DNA from: Methylothermaceae bacterium
GTDB taxonomy: Bacteria; Pseudomonadota; Gammaproteobacteria; Methylococcales; Methylothermaceae
Assembly: GCA_026981855.1 (NCBI GenBank)
Contig: JALSIB010000009.1
Coordinates: 31,553-95,552, forward strand
Direction of reading: 5' to 3'
DNA: 64,000 bases
The notes below the pieces were generated by a model. It was not told the DNA's origin, did no database searches, and saw only the letters and a list, made by a program, of their open reading frames with translations. Shown piece by piece: positions 51,393 through 60,467 of the stretch (position 1 is its first letter; each line of letters starts with the position of its first letter). Both the position numbers and the translations under genes were made by a program.

Positions 51393-51765
51393 CCGGGCCG
51401 GCTGCCTCCCGAAAATAAACCTTGCATTTACTGGTGAAGTTCACTAGTCTGTGACGCATCTGACCGATTTGATGTTTTATGTATTTCCCTGGTTCCCGTT
51501 TTCCGGCGCCGTTATCGGCGGCCGGAGCCCCCCCCAGCCCTTCCCGGGCGATCCTCGCGTCATGCCGAGGGTTTTCAACCGCTTTCCATTCGATCCATGA
51601 AGCCTCTGTGGCCCGGCGATTGCCGGAATGCCAGCGATCGTGTTCATTTCGATTTCAGACTCCTGGGCGGCTGCCCGGATTTCGGCACCCCGGTCTTCGC
51701 GTCATTGGCCGGCTTGTCGATTCTTACTTTGACCAAATGGCGTATTTTTCCGATAGGGTTTAGCA
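51393..51765 (+). promoter_or_regulatory. Non-coding region and probable long 5' leader of the RNA-binding protein gene
   Basis: No convincing gene was found in these 373 bp. A candidate promoter (TTGCAT 51422-51427, 17 bp, TAGTCT 51445-51450) would start a leader of about 310 nt. The leader contains a strong GC hairpin at 51503-51525 with a TTAT loop. Open frames at 51479-51763 and 51597-51815 have no recognisable features. Confidence 0.45.
51413..51450 (+). promoter_or_regulatory. Candidate promoter of the RNA-binding protein gene
   Basis: AAATAAACCTTG (51413-51424) overlaps a -35 TTGCAT and is 17 bp from TAGTCT. The same 12-mer, spacing and a TAGACT -10 are found before the desaturase gene at 56221-56258. 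Confidence 0.4.
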
Positions 51766-52041
51766 ATGAAGAATATTTATGTAGGCAATCTTTCTTATCA
51801 ATTGAGCGAAGATGAGCTGCGGGATACCTTCTCTCAGTTTGGAGAGGTCTCTTCCGTTCGCATCATCAAGGATCGTTACACCGATCGCTCGAAAGGCTTC
51901 GGTTTCGTCGAAATGCCGGTGGATTCCGAGGCGGATTCCGCCATCCAGAATCTCGACGGCCAGGATCTGAAAGGCCGTTCCCTGCGGGTGAACGAAGCCC
52001 GTCCCCGTGACGATTTTCGTCCCCGCCGCGAATTCGCGTAA
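51766..52041 (+). CDS. RRM-type RNA-binding protein
   Basis: The 91-residue protein is a single RNA recognition motif with RNP2 IYVGNL and RNP1 KGFGFVEM, and a short charged tail. Small bacterial RRM proteins of this kind are often cold- or stress-induced in other groups. It is followed by a hairpin terminator and preceded by a long leader. Confidence 0.92.
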   Translation: MKNIYVGNLSYQLSEDELRDTFSQFGEVSSVRIIKDRYTDRSKGFGFVEMPVDSEADSAIQNLDGQDLKGRSLRVNEARPRDDFRPRREFA

Positions 52042-52050
52042 AGCTTCGAT

Positions 52051-52117
52051 ACCTGCGTAGCGCAGGTAAAGGCGTTGATCAGGCCCGAAGGCAGCGTATG
52101 CCTTCGGGTTTGTTTTT
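52051..52117 (+). terminator. Two-hairpin terminator after the RNA-binding protein gene
   Basis: A 7-bp hairpin (ACCTGCG 52051-52057, CGCAGGT 52061-52067) is followed by a 9-bp stem (CCCGAAGGC 52084-52092, GCCTTCGGG 52100-52108) and TTTGTTTTT. The second hairpin is a clear Rho-independent terminator. Confidence 0.85.
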
Positions 52118-52179
52118 GGTGGCCGGGAAACTCTGCCGTGCCATCTTCTGATCCCATATTTCGAGAGAGGAAAAGTATT

Positions 52180-52749
52180 ATGAAGCAATTGATAGGTTTT
52201 GGTTTGGGTGTTCTGTTGGTCTTTTCGGCCACCGTGCATGCGGGTTTCCTGGATTCCGTGGGAAAAGGCCTGTCCGCCGGCGGCGGTTCGGCCCAAGGCG
52301 CACAGCAGGTGGTGGAAGGCGCCGCCCAGACGGCTTCCCCCGCTGCCACCACCGCCACCGGCTCGCTGGTCGATGCGCTGGTGCAGAAGCTGGGTGTGAC
52401 CCCTGCTCAGGCCCAGGGAGGTGCCGGGGCCTTGTTTCAGGCCGCCAAGTCACGTATGACCGACGAGGCTTTCAATACCGTGGCCCAGTCGGTGCCAGGG
52501 ATGGATCAATTGTTGGCCGCCGCGCCGCAGAGCGGCGCTTCGTCGGGGTTGGCCGGCGGACTGTCGGCCCTGGCCGGCGACAAGGCTGGAAGCCTGGGAT
52601 CCCTGGCTTCCCTGGCGAGCAGCTTCCAGCAACTGGGCCTGTCCAGCGACATGGTTGGCAAGTTCGTTCCCGTGGTGGTGGATTACGTGAAGCAAAGTGG
52701 GGGCGAGGCTGCCGCCTCATTGCTGAGTTCCGCCCTGGCGGGGATCTGA
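52180..52749 (+). CDS. DUF2780 family exported protein, VcgC/VcgE-like
   Basis: The 189-residue product has a signal peptide ending near VHA (residue 21) and a Gly/Ala/Ser-rich region, then a domain with LVDALVQKLGVTPAQAQGGAG typical of DUF2780. The function is unknown. The ATG at 52180 has a GAGAGG site. It stands alone between two terminators. Confidence 0.82.
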   Translation: MKQLIGFGLGVLLVFSATVHAGFLDSVGKGLSAGGGSAQGAQQVVEGAAQTASPAATTATGSLVDALVQKLGVTPAQAQGGAGALFQAAKSRMTDEAFNTVAQSVPGMDQLLAAAPQSGASSGLAGGLSALAGDKAGSLGSLASLASSFQQLGLSSDMVGKFVPVVVDYVKQSGGEAAASLLSSALAGI

Positions 52750-52763
52750 CTCCGGGAGCCAGG

Positions 52764-52798
52764 AGGGGAAGCGCCAAGTCTTCCCCTTCTTGTTTTTT
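52764..52798 (+). terminator. Rho-independent terminator after the DUF2780 gene
   Basis: AGGGGAAG and CTTCCCCT form an 8-bp stem with an 8-nt loop, followed by TCTTGTTTTTT. It lies just before the convergent dodecin gene. Confidence 0.8.
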
Positions 52799-52814
52799 CC
52801 TTCCTGGCGTCAGT

Positions 52815-53024
52815 CTAGTCCTCCAGTCTGAATCCCACTTTCAGAACCACCTGAAAATGAGCGACCTTCCCGTCCTGAATGTGTCCCCGGGTTTCCACCA
52901 CTTGAAACCAGTTGATGTGTTTGAGCGTCTTCGAGGCGCGCTCGATGGCGTTGCGAATGGCATCGTCGCTGCTGGTAGTGGACGAGCCAACCAGTTCGAT
53001 GACCTTGTATACATGATCAGGCAT
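52815..53024 (-). CDS. Dodecin, flavin-binding protein
   Basis: This 69-residue protein ([33 protein letters not shown]) matches dodecin, a small dodecamer that stores or buffers flavins. The WFQVVETRG segment includes the Trp that stacks on flavin. It is divergent from argS. Confidence 0.92.
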   Translation of the reverse strand: MPDHVYKVIELVGSSTTSSDDAIRNAIERASKTLKHINWFQVVETRGHIQDGKVAHFQVVLKVGFRLED

Positions 53025-53103
53025 TGCTTGTCTCCTTTCGTTGCAACCGGTAACGGGGTTCAAGGATAATAGCGCATCTTTTATTTCCCGATTCAAGGAT
53101 TTC

Positions 53104-54861
53104 ATGAAAGAACATTTGCAGGCCCTGCTCGAACAGGCCTTGGAACGCCTCAAGATCCAGGGTGAAATTCCATCCGCGATCACCGTGCCAGTACGGGTGG
53201 AGCGGGCGCGCGACAGCGCCCATGGGGATTTTGCCACCAACCTGGCGCTGGCGATGGCCAAGCCCGCGGGGCACCCCCCCAGGAAGCTGGCGGAAAAGAT
53301 CGTCCAGGCGCTTCCTCCGGATCCTGTGGTGCGCAAAGTCGAAATAGCCGGTCCCGGCTTTATCAACTTTTTCATTGATCCGCTGGCCCAGTTCGAAATC
53401 GTGTCCCGGATTCTGGCTGAAGGCGAGCGGTTCGGGCGCAGCCGAAGCGGCGGGGGGCGAAAGGTACACATCGAATTCGTTTCCGCCAACCCGACAGGGC
53501 CCCTGCACGTCGGCCATGGCCGGGGAGCGGCCTATGGGGCTTCGGTCGCCAACCTTCTGGAAGCGGTTGGGTGCACGGTGCATCGTGAATATTACGTCAA
53601 CGATGCCGGACGGCAGATGGATATTCTGACCGTCAGTATCTGGGTGCGGTATCTCCAGAATTGTGGCGAAGCGTTGCCGTTTCCCGCCAACGGCTATCGC
53701 GGGGAGTATGTGCTGGCAATCGCCGAAGCGCTCCAGCGCGAACACGGCGAGGCATTCAGGCTGCCTGCGGCCGAAGTGCTCCGGGGGCTGCCTCCCGATG
53801 CGCCCGAGGGAGACAAGGAGGCTTATATCGATGCCTTGATAGAAAGGGCCAGGAACCTGTTGGGCGGCGACCGTTACGAAAAAGTGTTTCAGACCGGCCT
53901 GGATGCCATTTTGGGGGATATTCGCGAAGATCTCGAGGCTTTCGGTGTTCGTTATGACCTGTGGTTTTCCGAACGCGGGCTGGTTCGCGCCGGGCGGGTT
54001 CGGGAAGCGCTGGACCGGCTCGGTGATGGCGGTTGGTTGTACCAGCGGGAAGGGGCGACCTGGTTCGCTTCCAGCCGTCTGGGGGACGAAAAGGACCGGG
54101 TCGTGGTGCGCGAGAACGGTCAGGCGACCTATTTCGCTTCCGACATCGCCTACCACCTGGACAAGCTGGAGCGTGGATTCGATCTGTTGATAGACGTATG
54201 GGGCGCCGATCATCACGGCTACGTTCCCCGGCTGAAGACCGCGATGCGGGCGTTGGGGGCGGAGCCGGAGCGTTTGGAGGTGCGGCTGGTCCAGTTCGCG
54301 GTGCTCTACCGTGGCAAGGAAAGGGTGCCGATGTCCACGCGGGCGGGTGAATTCGTCACGCTGCGGCAGCTGCGGGAGGAGGTCGGCAAGGATGCGGCGA
54401 GATTTTTCTATGTGATGCGCAAGGCCGAACAGCACATGGATTTCGATCTGGAACTGGCGGTTTCCCAATCCAACGACAATCCGGTCTATTATGTGCAGTA
54501 TGCCCATGCCCGGGTATGCAGCGTTTTTCGTCAACTGGGGGAAAAAGGCTGGAGACATGACGTGGATCGTGGTTTGAAATGCCTGCACAAGCTGACGGAA
54601 AATCATGAACAGGCGCTTCTGGGCTGCCTGGCGCGCTATCCGGAAACCGTCGAGCGGGCGGCCGCCATGCGCGAACCCCATCAATTGACCCACTATCTGC
54701 GTGAATTGGCCGGGCTGTTTCACACTTATTACAACGCCCACACCTTCCTGGTGGAGGAGGACGCGCTGCGTGACGCCAGATTGAATCTGATCGAGGCGGT
54801 GCGTCAGACCATCGCCAATGGCCTGTCGTTGCTGGATGTGACGGCTCCCGAGTCCATGTGA
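53104..54861 (+). CDS. argS: Arginyl-tRNA synthetase
   Basis: The 585-residue class I synthetase has the HIGH-type motif [11 protein letters not shown] after [10 protein letters not shown] and the [11 protein letters not shown] segment in place of KMSKS, as in many ArgRS. The C-terminal DALR domain is present. The ATG at 53104 ([13 protein letters not shown]) gives the family N-terminus. A SPOR-domain gene follows after 1 nt. Confidence 0.97.
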   Translation: MKEHLQALLEQALERLKIQGEIPSAITVPVRVERARDSAHGDFATNLALAMAKPAGHPPRKLAEKIVQALPPDPVVRKVEIAGPGFINFFIDPLAQFEIVSRILAEGERFGRSRSGGGRKVHIEFVSANPTGPLHVGHGRGAAYGASVANLLEAVGCTVHREYYVNDAGRQMDILTVSIWVRYLQNCGEALPFPANGYRGEYVLAIAEALQREHGEAFRLPAAEVLRGLPPDAPEGDKEAYIDALIERARNLLGGDRYEKVFQTGLDAILGDIREDLEAFGVRYDLWFSERGLVRAGRVREALDRLGDGGWLYQREGATWFASSRLGDEKDRVVVRENGQATYFASDIAYHLDKLERGFDLLIDVWGADHHGYVPRLKTAMRALGAEPERLEVRLVQFAVLYRGKERVPMSTRAGEFVTLRQLREEVGKDAARFFYVMRKAEQHMDFDLELAVSQSNDNPVYYVQYAHARVCSVFRQLGEKGWRHDVDRGLKCLHKLTENHEQALLGCLARYPETVERAAAMREPHQLTHYLRELAGLFHTYYNAHTFLVEEDALRDARLNLIEAVRQTIANGLSLLDVTAPESM

Positions 54862-54862
54862 C

Positions 54863-55468
54863 ATGGCCCGCAAACCTGCACCGAGACGACGTAAGCCTGC
54901 TTCGAGGACACGTCCGCCGGTCCGTCGCGATGGAGTTGGCGAAAGGCGGGTGGCGCCATGGTGGCAATGGCTGCTGGGGGCTCTGGTCATAGGCGGTTTC
55001 GGCTATTTTCTCTATGAGCTGTCGGTGGCGCCTGCGCCTCTTCCGGAGGCCGAGGCGGAAAAGCCGGTGGCGGCCAAACCCAAGGCCGCGCCTGGGCCCA
55101 AAACCGAATCGGAGCCAAAGAAGGCGTCCCCCAGATTCACTTTCTACACCATCCTGCCGGAGAAAGAGGTGGTGGTGCCGGAGGGTGAAGTCAAGGCGCG
55201 CAAGCGCCAGGAGCGGTTGGGGAGAAAGCCGGCGGGGCGCTATTTCATCCAGGCCGGTTCGTTTCGTTCCCACGGCGATGCCGACCGGCTCAAGGCCCGG
55301 CTGGCGTTGTTGGGTGTGGAGGCGAGAATTCAACAGGCCAGGGTCAAAGGTACGCTATGGCACCGGGTGAAGATGGGACCTTTCGCCAGCATGAGCGAAG
55401 TCGAGCGGATTCGTGCCCGCCTGCGCAAGCATCACATCGACAGCGTGGTGCAGACGGCCAAACGATGA
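54863..55468 (+). CDS. SPOR-domain membrane protein (FtsN-like)
   Basis: The 201-residue protein has a basic cytoplasmic N-terminus, one membrane helix (about 35-52), a Pro/Lys/Glu-rich linker and a C-terminal SPOR domain from about residue 120 (YFIQAGSFRSHGDADRLKARL) that binds denuded glycan at the septum. The argS-SPOR pair also occurs in Pseudomonas, upstream of hslVU, which is missing here. A division-related role is inferred. Confidence 0.87.
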   Translation: MARKPAPRRRKPASRTRPPVRRDGVGERRVAPWWQWLLGALVIGGFGYFLYELSVAPAPLPEAEAEKPVAAKPKAAPGPKTESEPKKASPRFTFYTILPEKEVVVPEGEVKARKRQERLGRKPAGRYFIQAGSFRSHGDADRLKARLALLGVEARIQQARVKGTLWHRVKMGPFASMSEVERIRARLRKHHIDSVVQTAKR

Positions 55469-56160
55469 TCATCAGGGGTTTTCTCTTTTTACCACTATTT
55501 GTATCGGCCCTCCTGGCAGGCTGCTCCAGCGCGCCGGAGAAGGTTCCGGTCCCGCCCGTCCCCGTAGCGGCGGAAGGAAAGGGATGGTGGTACGCCGCTT
55601 TCCGCTTTGATTGGCCCAAACAGCGGCCTCCGGCCTGGCACCGGGATGTCATGGTGGCGCACCGGATTATCCGCCCGGTACTGGCGGCCCATCGAGGTCA
55701 GATCGACTTGTGGCGGGTTCATCGCCGGGCCGCGCGCGACGGGGCGGGGCATCGTTTCAGCTTCATATTCCGTGCTTCGGCGGCGCAGGCCGCCCGGATC
55801 TACGCCGATATCCGGGCCAATCCCTATTTGGCCGCCTGGCGGCGGGCCGGCTGGATACGGGAAGTGCACTATGACGACGTTTCCCGGATCAAGCGCCCGA
55901 ATATCGAAGACACCAGCGATCCCGGCTGGCCACCGATCATTCAGCAGACTTGGCCGGCCTATATCATGGGGGTGAGTGAAATGTGGCTGGATCTCGTCTG
56001 CCGTCTGGGGGACGAATATGCGGGAAAAGACGCGAAAGAAGAACCTTATTTGAAGGTCAGCCGGATTCTTGACCGCTTGTGGCGGGACAATGCCCGCCAC
56101 GCTTTTCTCCATCATCTGAACGCCATCTATGGCTATCAGCCGTTCTTGACCCGTTATTGA
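55465..56160 (+). CDS. Unknown lipoprotein
   Basis: The 231-residue precursor has a lipoprotein signal with lipobox Cys20 (LLAGC). The mature protein is rich in Arg, Trp and Tyr, with RFSFIFRASAAQAARIYADI and PPIIQQTWPAYIMG, and no family was recognised. It overlaps the SPOR gene by 4 nt (ATGA), so they are translated together and may work in the same envelope process. Confidence 0.8.
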   Translation: MIIRGFLFLPLFVSALLAGCSSAPEKVPVPPVPVAAEGKGWWYAAFRFDWPKQRPPAWHRDVMVAHRIIRPVLAAHRGQIDLWRVHRRAARDGAGHRFSFIFRASAAQAARIYADIRANPYLAAWRRAGWIREVHYDDVSRIKRPNIEDTSDPGWPPIIQQTWPAYIMGVSEMWLDLVCRLGDEYAGKDAKEEPYLKVSRILDRLWRDNARHAFLHHLNAIYGYQPFLTRY

Positions 56161-56220
56161 GAGGCGGGCGGTCTCTCGTGACTTTTCCAGCGAAGCGTGA
56201 CGTGCCTGAATGAGGTCGGG

Positions 56221-56258
56221 AAATAAACCTTGTCGATTCCGGGTTTATGGCCTAGACT
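56221..56258 (+). promoter_or_regulatory. Candidate promoter of the desaturase gene
   Basis: AAATAAACCTTG (56221-56232) overlaps a -35 TTGTCG (56230-56235), 17 bp before TAGACT (56253-56258). The layout matches that at 51413-51450. The leader before the chosen start would be about 90 nt. Confidence 0.45.
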
Positions 56259-56352
56259 GGCAGAGCCTTCCATGAACATGTCCTTGGGAATGGTTGTGGC
56301 AGGTGGCCGTCTCTCGGGGCGGTTCGTTTCTGAAATTGTGGAATGTTTTTGT

Positions 56353-57537
56353 ATGTTATTCGGTTTTTTTGAGCTCCCCTGGTGGGGCTATGTCCTGGTC
56401 GTTCTCGCGCTGACCCACGTTACCATCGCCGCCGTCACCCTCTACCTTCATCGTTGCCAGGCCCACCGGGCGCTGGATCTTCATCCCCTGGTGAGTCATT
56501 TCTTTCGCTTCTGGTTGTGGTTGACCACCTCGATGATCACCCGTGAGTGGGCGGCGATCCACCGCAAACATCACGCCAAGTGCGAAACCGCCGAGGATCC
56601 GCACAGTCCCCAGATTCTCGGGATTCGCAAGGTGCTGACGCAAGGGGCGGAGCTCTATCGCCAGGCCCGCAGCGACCGTGAAACGATCGAGCAGTATGGC
56701 TGGGGGGCGCCCGACGACTGGCTCGAGCGCCATCTCTACGGGCACCCGAAAAGGTATGGATGGGGGCTCGCCTTGATGCTTCTGATCGATGTGGCCTGTT
56801 TCGGAGTGTTGGGCATCACTGTGTGGGCCGTTCAGATGATGTGGATTCCACTGTGGGCGGCGGGTGTCGTCAATGGTCTGGGGCATTACGTCGGTTACCG
56901 CAATTTCGAGACTTCCGATGCAGCCACCAATCTGGTTCCATGGGGAATCCTGATTGGCGGTGAGGAACTCCACAACAATCACCATGCCTATCCCTCGTCG
57001 GCCAAGCTGTCGAACAAGTGGTGGGAATTCGATCTTGGCTGGTTCTACATCCGGGTGCTTTCCTTGTTTGGTCTGGCCAAGGTGAAACGGGTTGCCCCGA
57101 AGATAAAGGTGGAAAAACACAAGACCGTGGTGGATGGGGAGACCATCCGGGCATTGATGCGCAACCGCTTTCATGTGTTGACGCTCTATGCGCGCACGGT
57201 GATTCTGCCGGTCTGGAAGGTCGAGCGCAGGTGTTCGAAGGGGTCTGAGACCGAAATCCTCAAGCAGGTCAAACCCCTTCTGGTGCGGGAGGACATAGAA
57301 CTCGACCCCCAGCGCAGGAAGGTCCTGGATTCGGTGATCAGCTCCCGGGATACTTTGGGCGTCGTTTACGATTTCAAGTGCCGCCTCAAAGAGATTTGGG
57401 ACCAGCGCGGTTCTCATCCCGAGATGCGCTTGCAGCGGTTGATCCAGTGGTGTCAGGAGGCCGAACAAAGCGGTATCGATGCGTTGGCGGAGTTCGCCGC
57501 GATTCTGCGTGGCTATACCCTGAAAACCGCCGCTTGA
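56353..57537 (+). CDS. Acyl-lipid/acyl-CoA fatty acid desaturase
   Basis: The 394-residue membrane protein has the three His boxes of the di-iron desaturases: H33-x4-H38 (HRCQAH), HRKHH at 70-74 and HNNHH in the C-terminal part of the core. Four membrane segments surround them. The last 140 residues are a soluble extension. It begins MLFGFFELPWWGYV; an upstream ATG at 56272 is possible. It probably introduces a double bond into membrane lipid chains. Confidence 0.9.
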   Translation: MLFGFFELPWWGYVLVVLALTHVTIAAVTLYLHRCQAHRALDLHPLVSHFFRFWLWLTTSMITREWAAIHRKHHAKCETAEDPHSPQILGIRKVLTQGAELYRQARSDRETIEQYGWGAPDDWLERHLYGHPKRYGWGLALMLLIDVACFGVLGITVWAVQMMWIPLWAAGVVNGLGHYVGYRNFETSDAATNLVPWGILIGGEELHNNHHAYPSSAKLSNKWWEFDLGWFYIRVLSLFGLAKVKRVAPKIKVEKHKTVVDGETIRALMRNRFHVLTLYARTVILPVWKVERRCSKGSETEILKQVKPLLVREDIELDPQRRKVLDSVISSRDTLGVVYDFKCRLKEIWDQRGSHPEMRLQRLIQWCQEAEQSGIDALAEFAAILRGYTLKTAA

Positions 57538-57661
57538 GAATCGAAGCCGTTTCGACGGATCTTCAAGCGCTTCGGAAGGCGGTAAGGGGGCGCTCGTTCC
57601 CATCCTTGCCGCCTCCATCGCCAACCGCTATACTTCGCCTCCAGTGTTTCAGAGGGTGGTA

Positions 57662-58036
57662 ATGTATTATCTGCGAATCCTGGCAATCGTTTTGGCTGCC
57701 TTGCCACAGGCGTTTGCGCCCTTGGTGCATGCGCATGTGGGCGCGGATCTTTCGCCCTCGGAAATACACCTTCCGGGCCTGGAGATGAAAGCGGAATCGG
57801 GTGGGCGCGTTATGGAGTCCTGTTCTGCCGGATTCCGTGAAGGAGGGGTGGTGAGCGCCGACCAGGGCGTGCGCAAGCTCCAGTCCTGCTTTCCTTCCTC
57901 TTCCCCCGCGTTTCTGCCGCTGTCCTGGGTCGCGGATGCCACGATCTTCCGTTCCGTCGCCCCGGTCACATTGTCCCAGGACGCCTTTTCCGGGCTCGTC
58001 CGCCTTTTCCCCCTCTCGCGCGCTCCACCAGTCTGA
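57662..58036 (+). CDS. Small exported protein of the efflux operon
   Basis: The 124-residue protein has a signal peptide (MYYLRILAIVLAALPQAFA) followed by LVHAHVG and a low-complexity body without known domain. Its place before the tolC-type gene suggests an accessory periplasmic role in the efflux system. The ATG at 57662 has a GAGGG site; a GTG at 57644 is an alternative. The function is unknown. Confidence 0.6.
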   Translation: MYYLRILAIVLAALPQAFAPLVHAHVGADLSPSEIHLPGLEMKAESGGRVMESCSAGFREGGVVSADQGVRKLQSCFPSSSPAFLPLSWVADATIFRSVAPVTLSQDAFSGLVRLFPLSRAPPV

Positions 58037-58110
58037 TTCACTCCCCTTTCCCCGGAATATCGATCCGGCTGATGCGCCGGTATTTGCGTTTCCATTCCAC
58101 GGAGTGAACC

Positions 58111-59373
58111 ATGACCTTAAAAATTATCAGGGGGCTGGCGCTTGCCTGCCTGTTTGCCTGGCCGCCCCTCCAGGCCCAGGAAGAGCTTCTGATTCCCCAT
58201 GTGGACAAGCTGCAATACGATCCCGCCTTGACCCTCGGCGAAGTGATCGAAGCGGCGACGGCCAACTTTCCCCGTTCGCGTCTTGCCGAGGCCTTTCGGG
58301 AGCAGGCGCGGGCCTGGGACAGGCGTTCTGGCGGAATTCTGGCCGGACCGGTGATGCTTGGGGTGTCCTACGCCGGGGATCAGGTGGGCGATGACACCGG
58401 CCAATGGGGTATCGATACCGACCTGACTTTCATGCTCTGGAAATGGGGGCAGAAACGGGCGGCCCATGACATGGCGGACGAGTCGGCGCAGTACGCGCGC
58501 AAGTTTCGGCAGGCCCTGAAACTGCAGGTGGCCGGGCTGGTGCGGGAGGCACTGTGGGAGATGGCGCTGAAGCGGGCGGACAACGAAACCGCCCGGCGGG
58601 TGCTGGAAGTGAGCGAAAGATTGACCGAAGCGGTCCGTAGGCGGGTGGAGGCGGGTGACCTACCCCGGACCGACCTGCTGCTGGCCGAGACGGACTTGCT
58701 CAAGCGCAGGGCGCAGGCGTTGACCGCCGAGGCGGAATGGATGCACGCCAGGCGGCGCTATCTGAATCTGACCCGCATCGAAAGGGCGCCGAAACAGTTC
58801 AAGGAAACACTCGAGCCGGTGGCCGCCATCACCCCCGCGCATCCCCTGATCTCCGCGGCCACGGCCAGAATCCAGCAGATGAAGGCCCTCGTGCGTTGGA
58901 GTCGTTTCGAGTCCGATACCGGCAATCAGCAAGTGTACTTTTCAGTGGGAAGCCGTCATCAGCACGCCGAGCGGGGTGGTCCGACCACGCATGGCATCGC
59001 GGCCAACCTCACTGTTCCCTTCGGCGGGGGGCGCTATCAGGCGCCCAATGTGGCGGAGCGGAGCATCGCCCTGGCCGAAGCCGAGGCCGAGCGGGGAAAC
59101 CTGAAACGCAGGCTTGAACGGAATCTGCACGAAGCCGAGCACAACCTGGAAGTGGACCGGGTACAACTAGAGGCCGCCGAGACGCGGCACGAACTGGCGC
59201 AGCAGAACCTTTCCCTGGCGCGCCAGGCTTTCGATGCCGGGGAGATGGATCTGATCGATCTGCTCAGACTCCAGGTGATGGCGCAGGAAGCGATCAGAGA
59301 CTACCGGCGCTGGCAACTTCGCGTCGAAATGGATGTGGCCCGATACAATCAGGCAGTGGGGGTGTTGCCATGA
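58111..59373 (+). CDS. TolC-family outer-membrane efflux protein
   Basis: The 420-residue precursor has a signal peptide ending near QAQ (residue 23) and long alpha-helical repeats with SRLAEAFREQARAW and the AFDAGEMDLIDLLRLQ segment typical of the OMF family. It overlaps the next gene by 4 nt. It is the exit duct of the RND pump. Confidence 0.9.
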   Translation: MTLKIIRGLALACLFAWPPLQAQEELLIPHVDKLQYDPALTLGEVIEAATANFPRSRLAEAFREQARAWDRRSGGILAGPVMLGVSYAGDQVGDDTGQWGIDTDLTFMLWKWGQKRAAHDMADESAQYARKFRQALKLQVAGLVREALWEMALKRADNETARRVLEVSERLTEAVRRRVEAGDLPRTDLLLAETDLLKRRAQALTAEAEWMHARRRYLNLTRIERAPKQFKETLEPVAAITPAHPLISAATARIQQMKALVRWSRFESDTGNQQVYFSVGSRHQHAERGGPTTHGIAANLTVPFGGGRYQAPNVAERSIALAEAEAERGNLKRRLERNLHEAEHNLEVDRVQLEAAETRHELAQQNLSLARQAFDAGEMDLIDLLRLQVMAQEAIRDYRRWQLRVEMDVARYNQAVGVLP

Positions 59374-60467
59374 AGATTTCAGATCTGTTGATTTGTCTGG
59401 GGGTCGGAGCGCTGTGGGTGACGGCGGCCCTGGCCACGACCGAGGAGATCGCGGTGACGGCGGGCCAGCGGCAGCGTCTCGGTATCGTATCGCAGTCGCC
59501 GGAGCCGGTGAAAATGTTACCCATGGGGCGGGTGCCGGCGGTTCTGTCGGTGCCGCCGGAAAACGACCACTTGATCAGTGCCCCGCTGGCTGGATTGGTG
59601 GAGCGGGTGGAAGTGGCGCGAGGAGATTCGGTCAGGCGGGGGCAGGTGCTGGTCACTCTCGACAGCCCGGAGCTGTTGCTGCACCAGCAGCACCTGATCG
59701 ATGCCTGGAACGAGTGGACGGTCGCCCGGGCCCGTTACGAGCGGGAGAAAAAGCTTTTCCAGGCGGGAATCATTGCCAGGAAGCGGTGGCTGGAGACAGA
59801 GAAAACCTGGCGTCAGGCCCGCACCGCTTTCGACCAGGCCAGGCGGGAATTGATCGTAATGGGATTCAAGCCGGGCGAGATAGACCGTCTGCGGATGAGC
59901 GGCAGGCTGGACAGTCATGTCGTGCTGAGGGCGCCGGCCACCGGTGTCGTGACGGGGCACAGGGTTTCGGTGGGCCAGCGGGTAGGGAGGGCGGATGCTC
60001 TGATGAAGGTGACGGCGGTTCATCCTCTTTGGCTGGAAATGGCGGTTCCGGCTGACCTGGCCGACCGGTTGGAGTTGGGCGCCGAGGTGAGCGTCGAAGG
60101 GCGGGATTCACGCGGGAAAGTGATTCTGGTGTCCTCGGTGGTGGATCCCCTGACCCAGACCGTACTGGTGCGAGCCGGGCTGACCGAGGCGGGAGGATTG
60201 CAGCCGGGGCGCAAGGTGACCGTCAGGCTGTCGGCGCCGGTTTCGGGCGTATTGCGGCTGCCGCGCTCGGCCTTGCTCGAGCATCAGGGAAAAAGTTATG
60301 TCTTCGTGCAGGCCGATGGAGGGTTCGAGGTGCGGCCGGTGACGGTGGCCGCTATGACGGACGATGCGGTATTCGTGGAGAAGGGCGTGCGGCCCCGGGA
60401 TTCCGTGGCGGTCAAGGGCGTGGCTTCGCTCAAGGCCGCATGGCTGGGTGTGGGGGAGGATGAATGA
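59370..60467 (+). CDS. HlyD/CusB-type periplasmic adaptor
   Basis: The 365-residue membrane-fusion protein has an N-terminal signal peptide or anchor, a lipoyl half-motif (APLAGLVERVEVARGDSVRR), a coiled-coil hairpin, the second lipoyl half (APATGVVTGHRVSVGQRV) and beta-barrel domains. Metal-binding Met or His clusters at the N-terminus, seen in CusB, are not evident. Its stop overlaps the pump start (ATGA). Confidence 0.9.
   Translation: MKISDLLICLGVGALWVTAALATTEEIAVTAGQRQRLGIVSQSPEPVKMLPMGRVPAVLSVPPENDHLISAPLAGLVERVEVARGDSVRRGQVLVTLDSPELLLHQQHLIDAWNEWTVARARYEREKKLFQAGIIARKRWLETEKTWRQARTAFDQARRELIVMGFKPGEIDRLRMSGRLDSHVVLRAPATGVVTGHRVSVGQRVGRADALMKVTAVHPLWLEMAVPADLADRLELGAEVSVEGRDSRGKVILVSSVVDPLTQTVLVRAGLTEAGGLQPGRKVTVRLSAPVSGVLRLPRSALLEHQGKSYVFVQADGGFEVRPVTVAAMTDDAVFVEKGVRPRDSVAVKGVASLKAAWLGVGEDE

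Noticed and set aside
51479..51763. Open frame of 94 codons before the RRM gene
   Set aside because: The translation has no motif, the start lacks a ribosome-binding site, and the region reads better as a leader.
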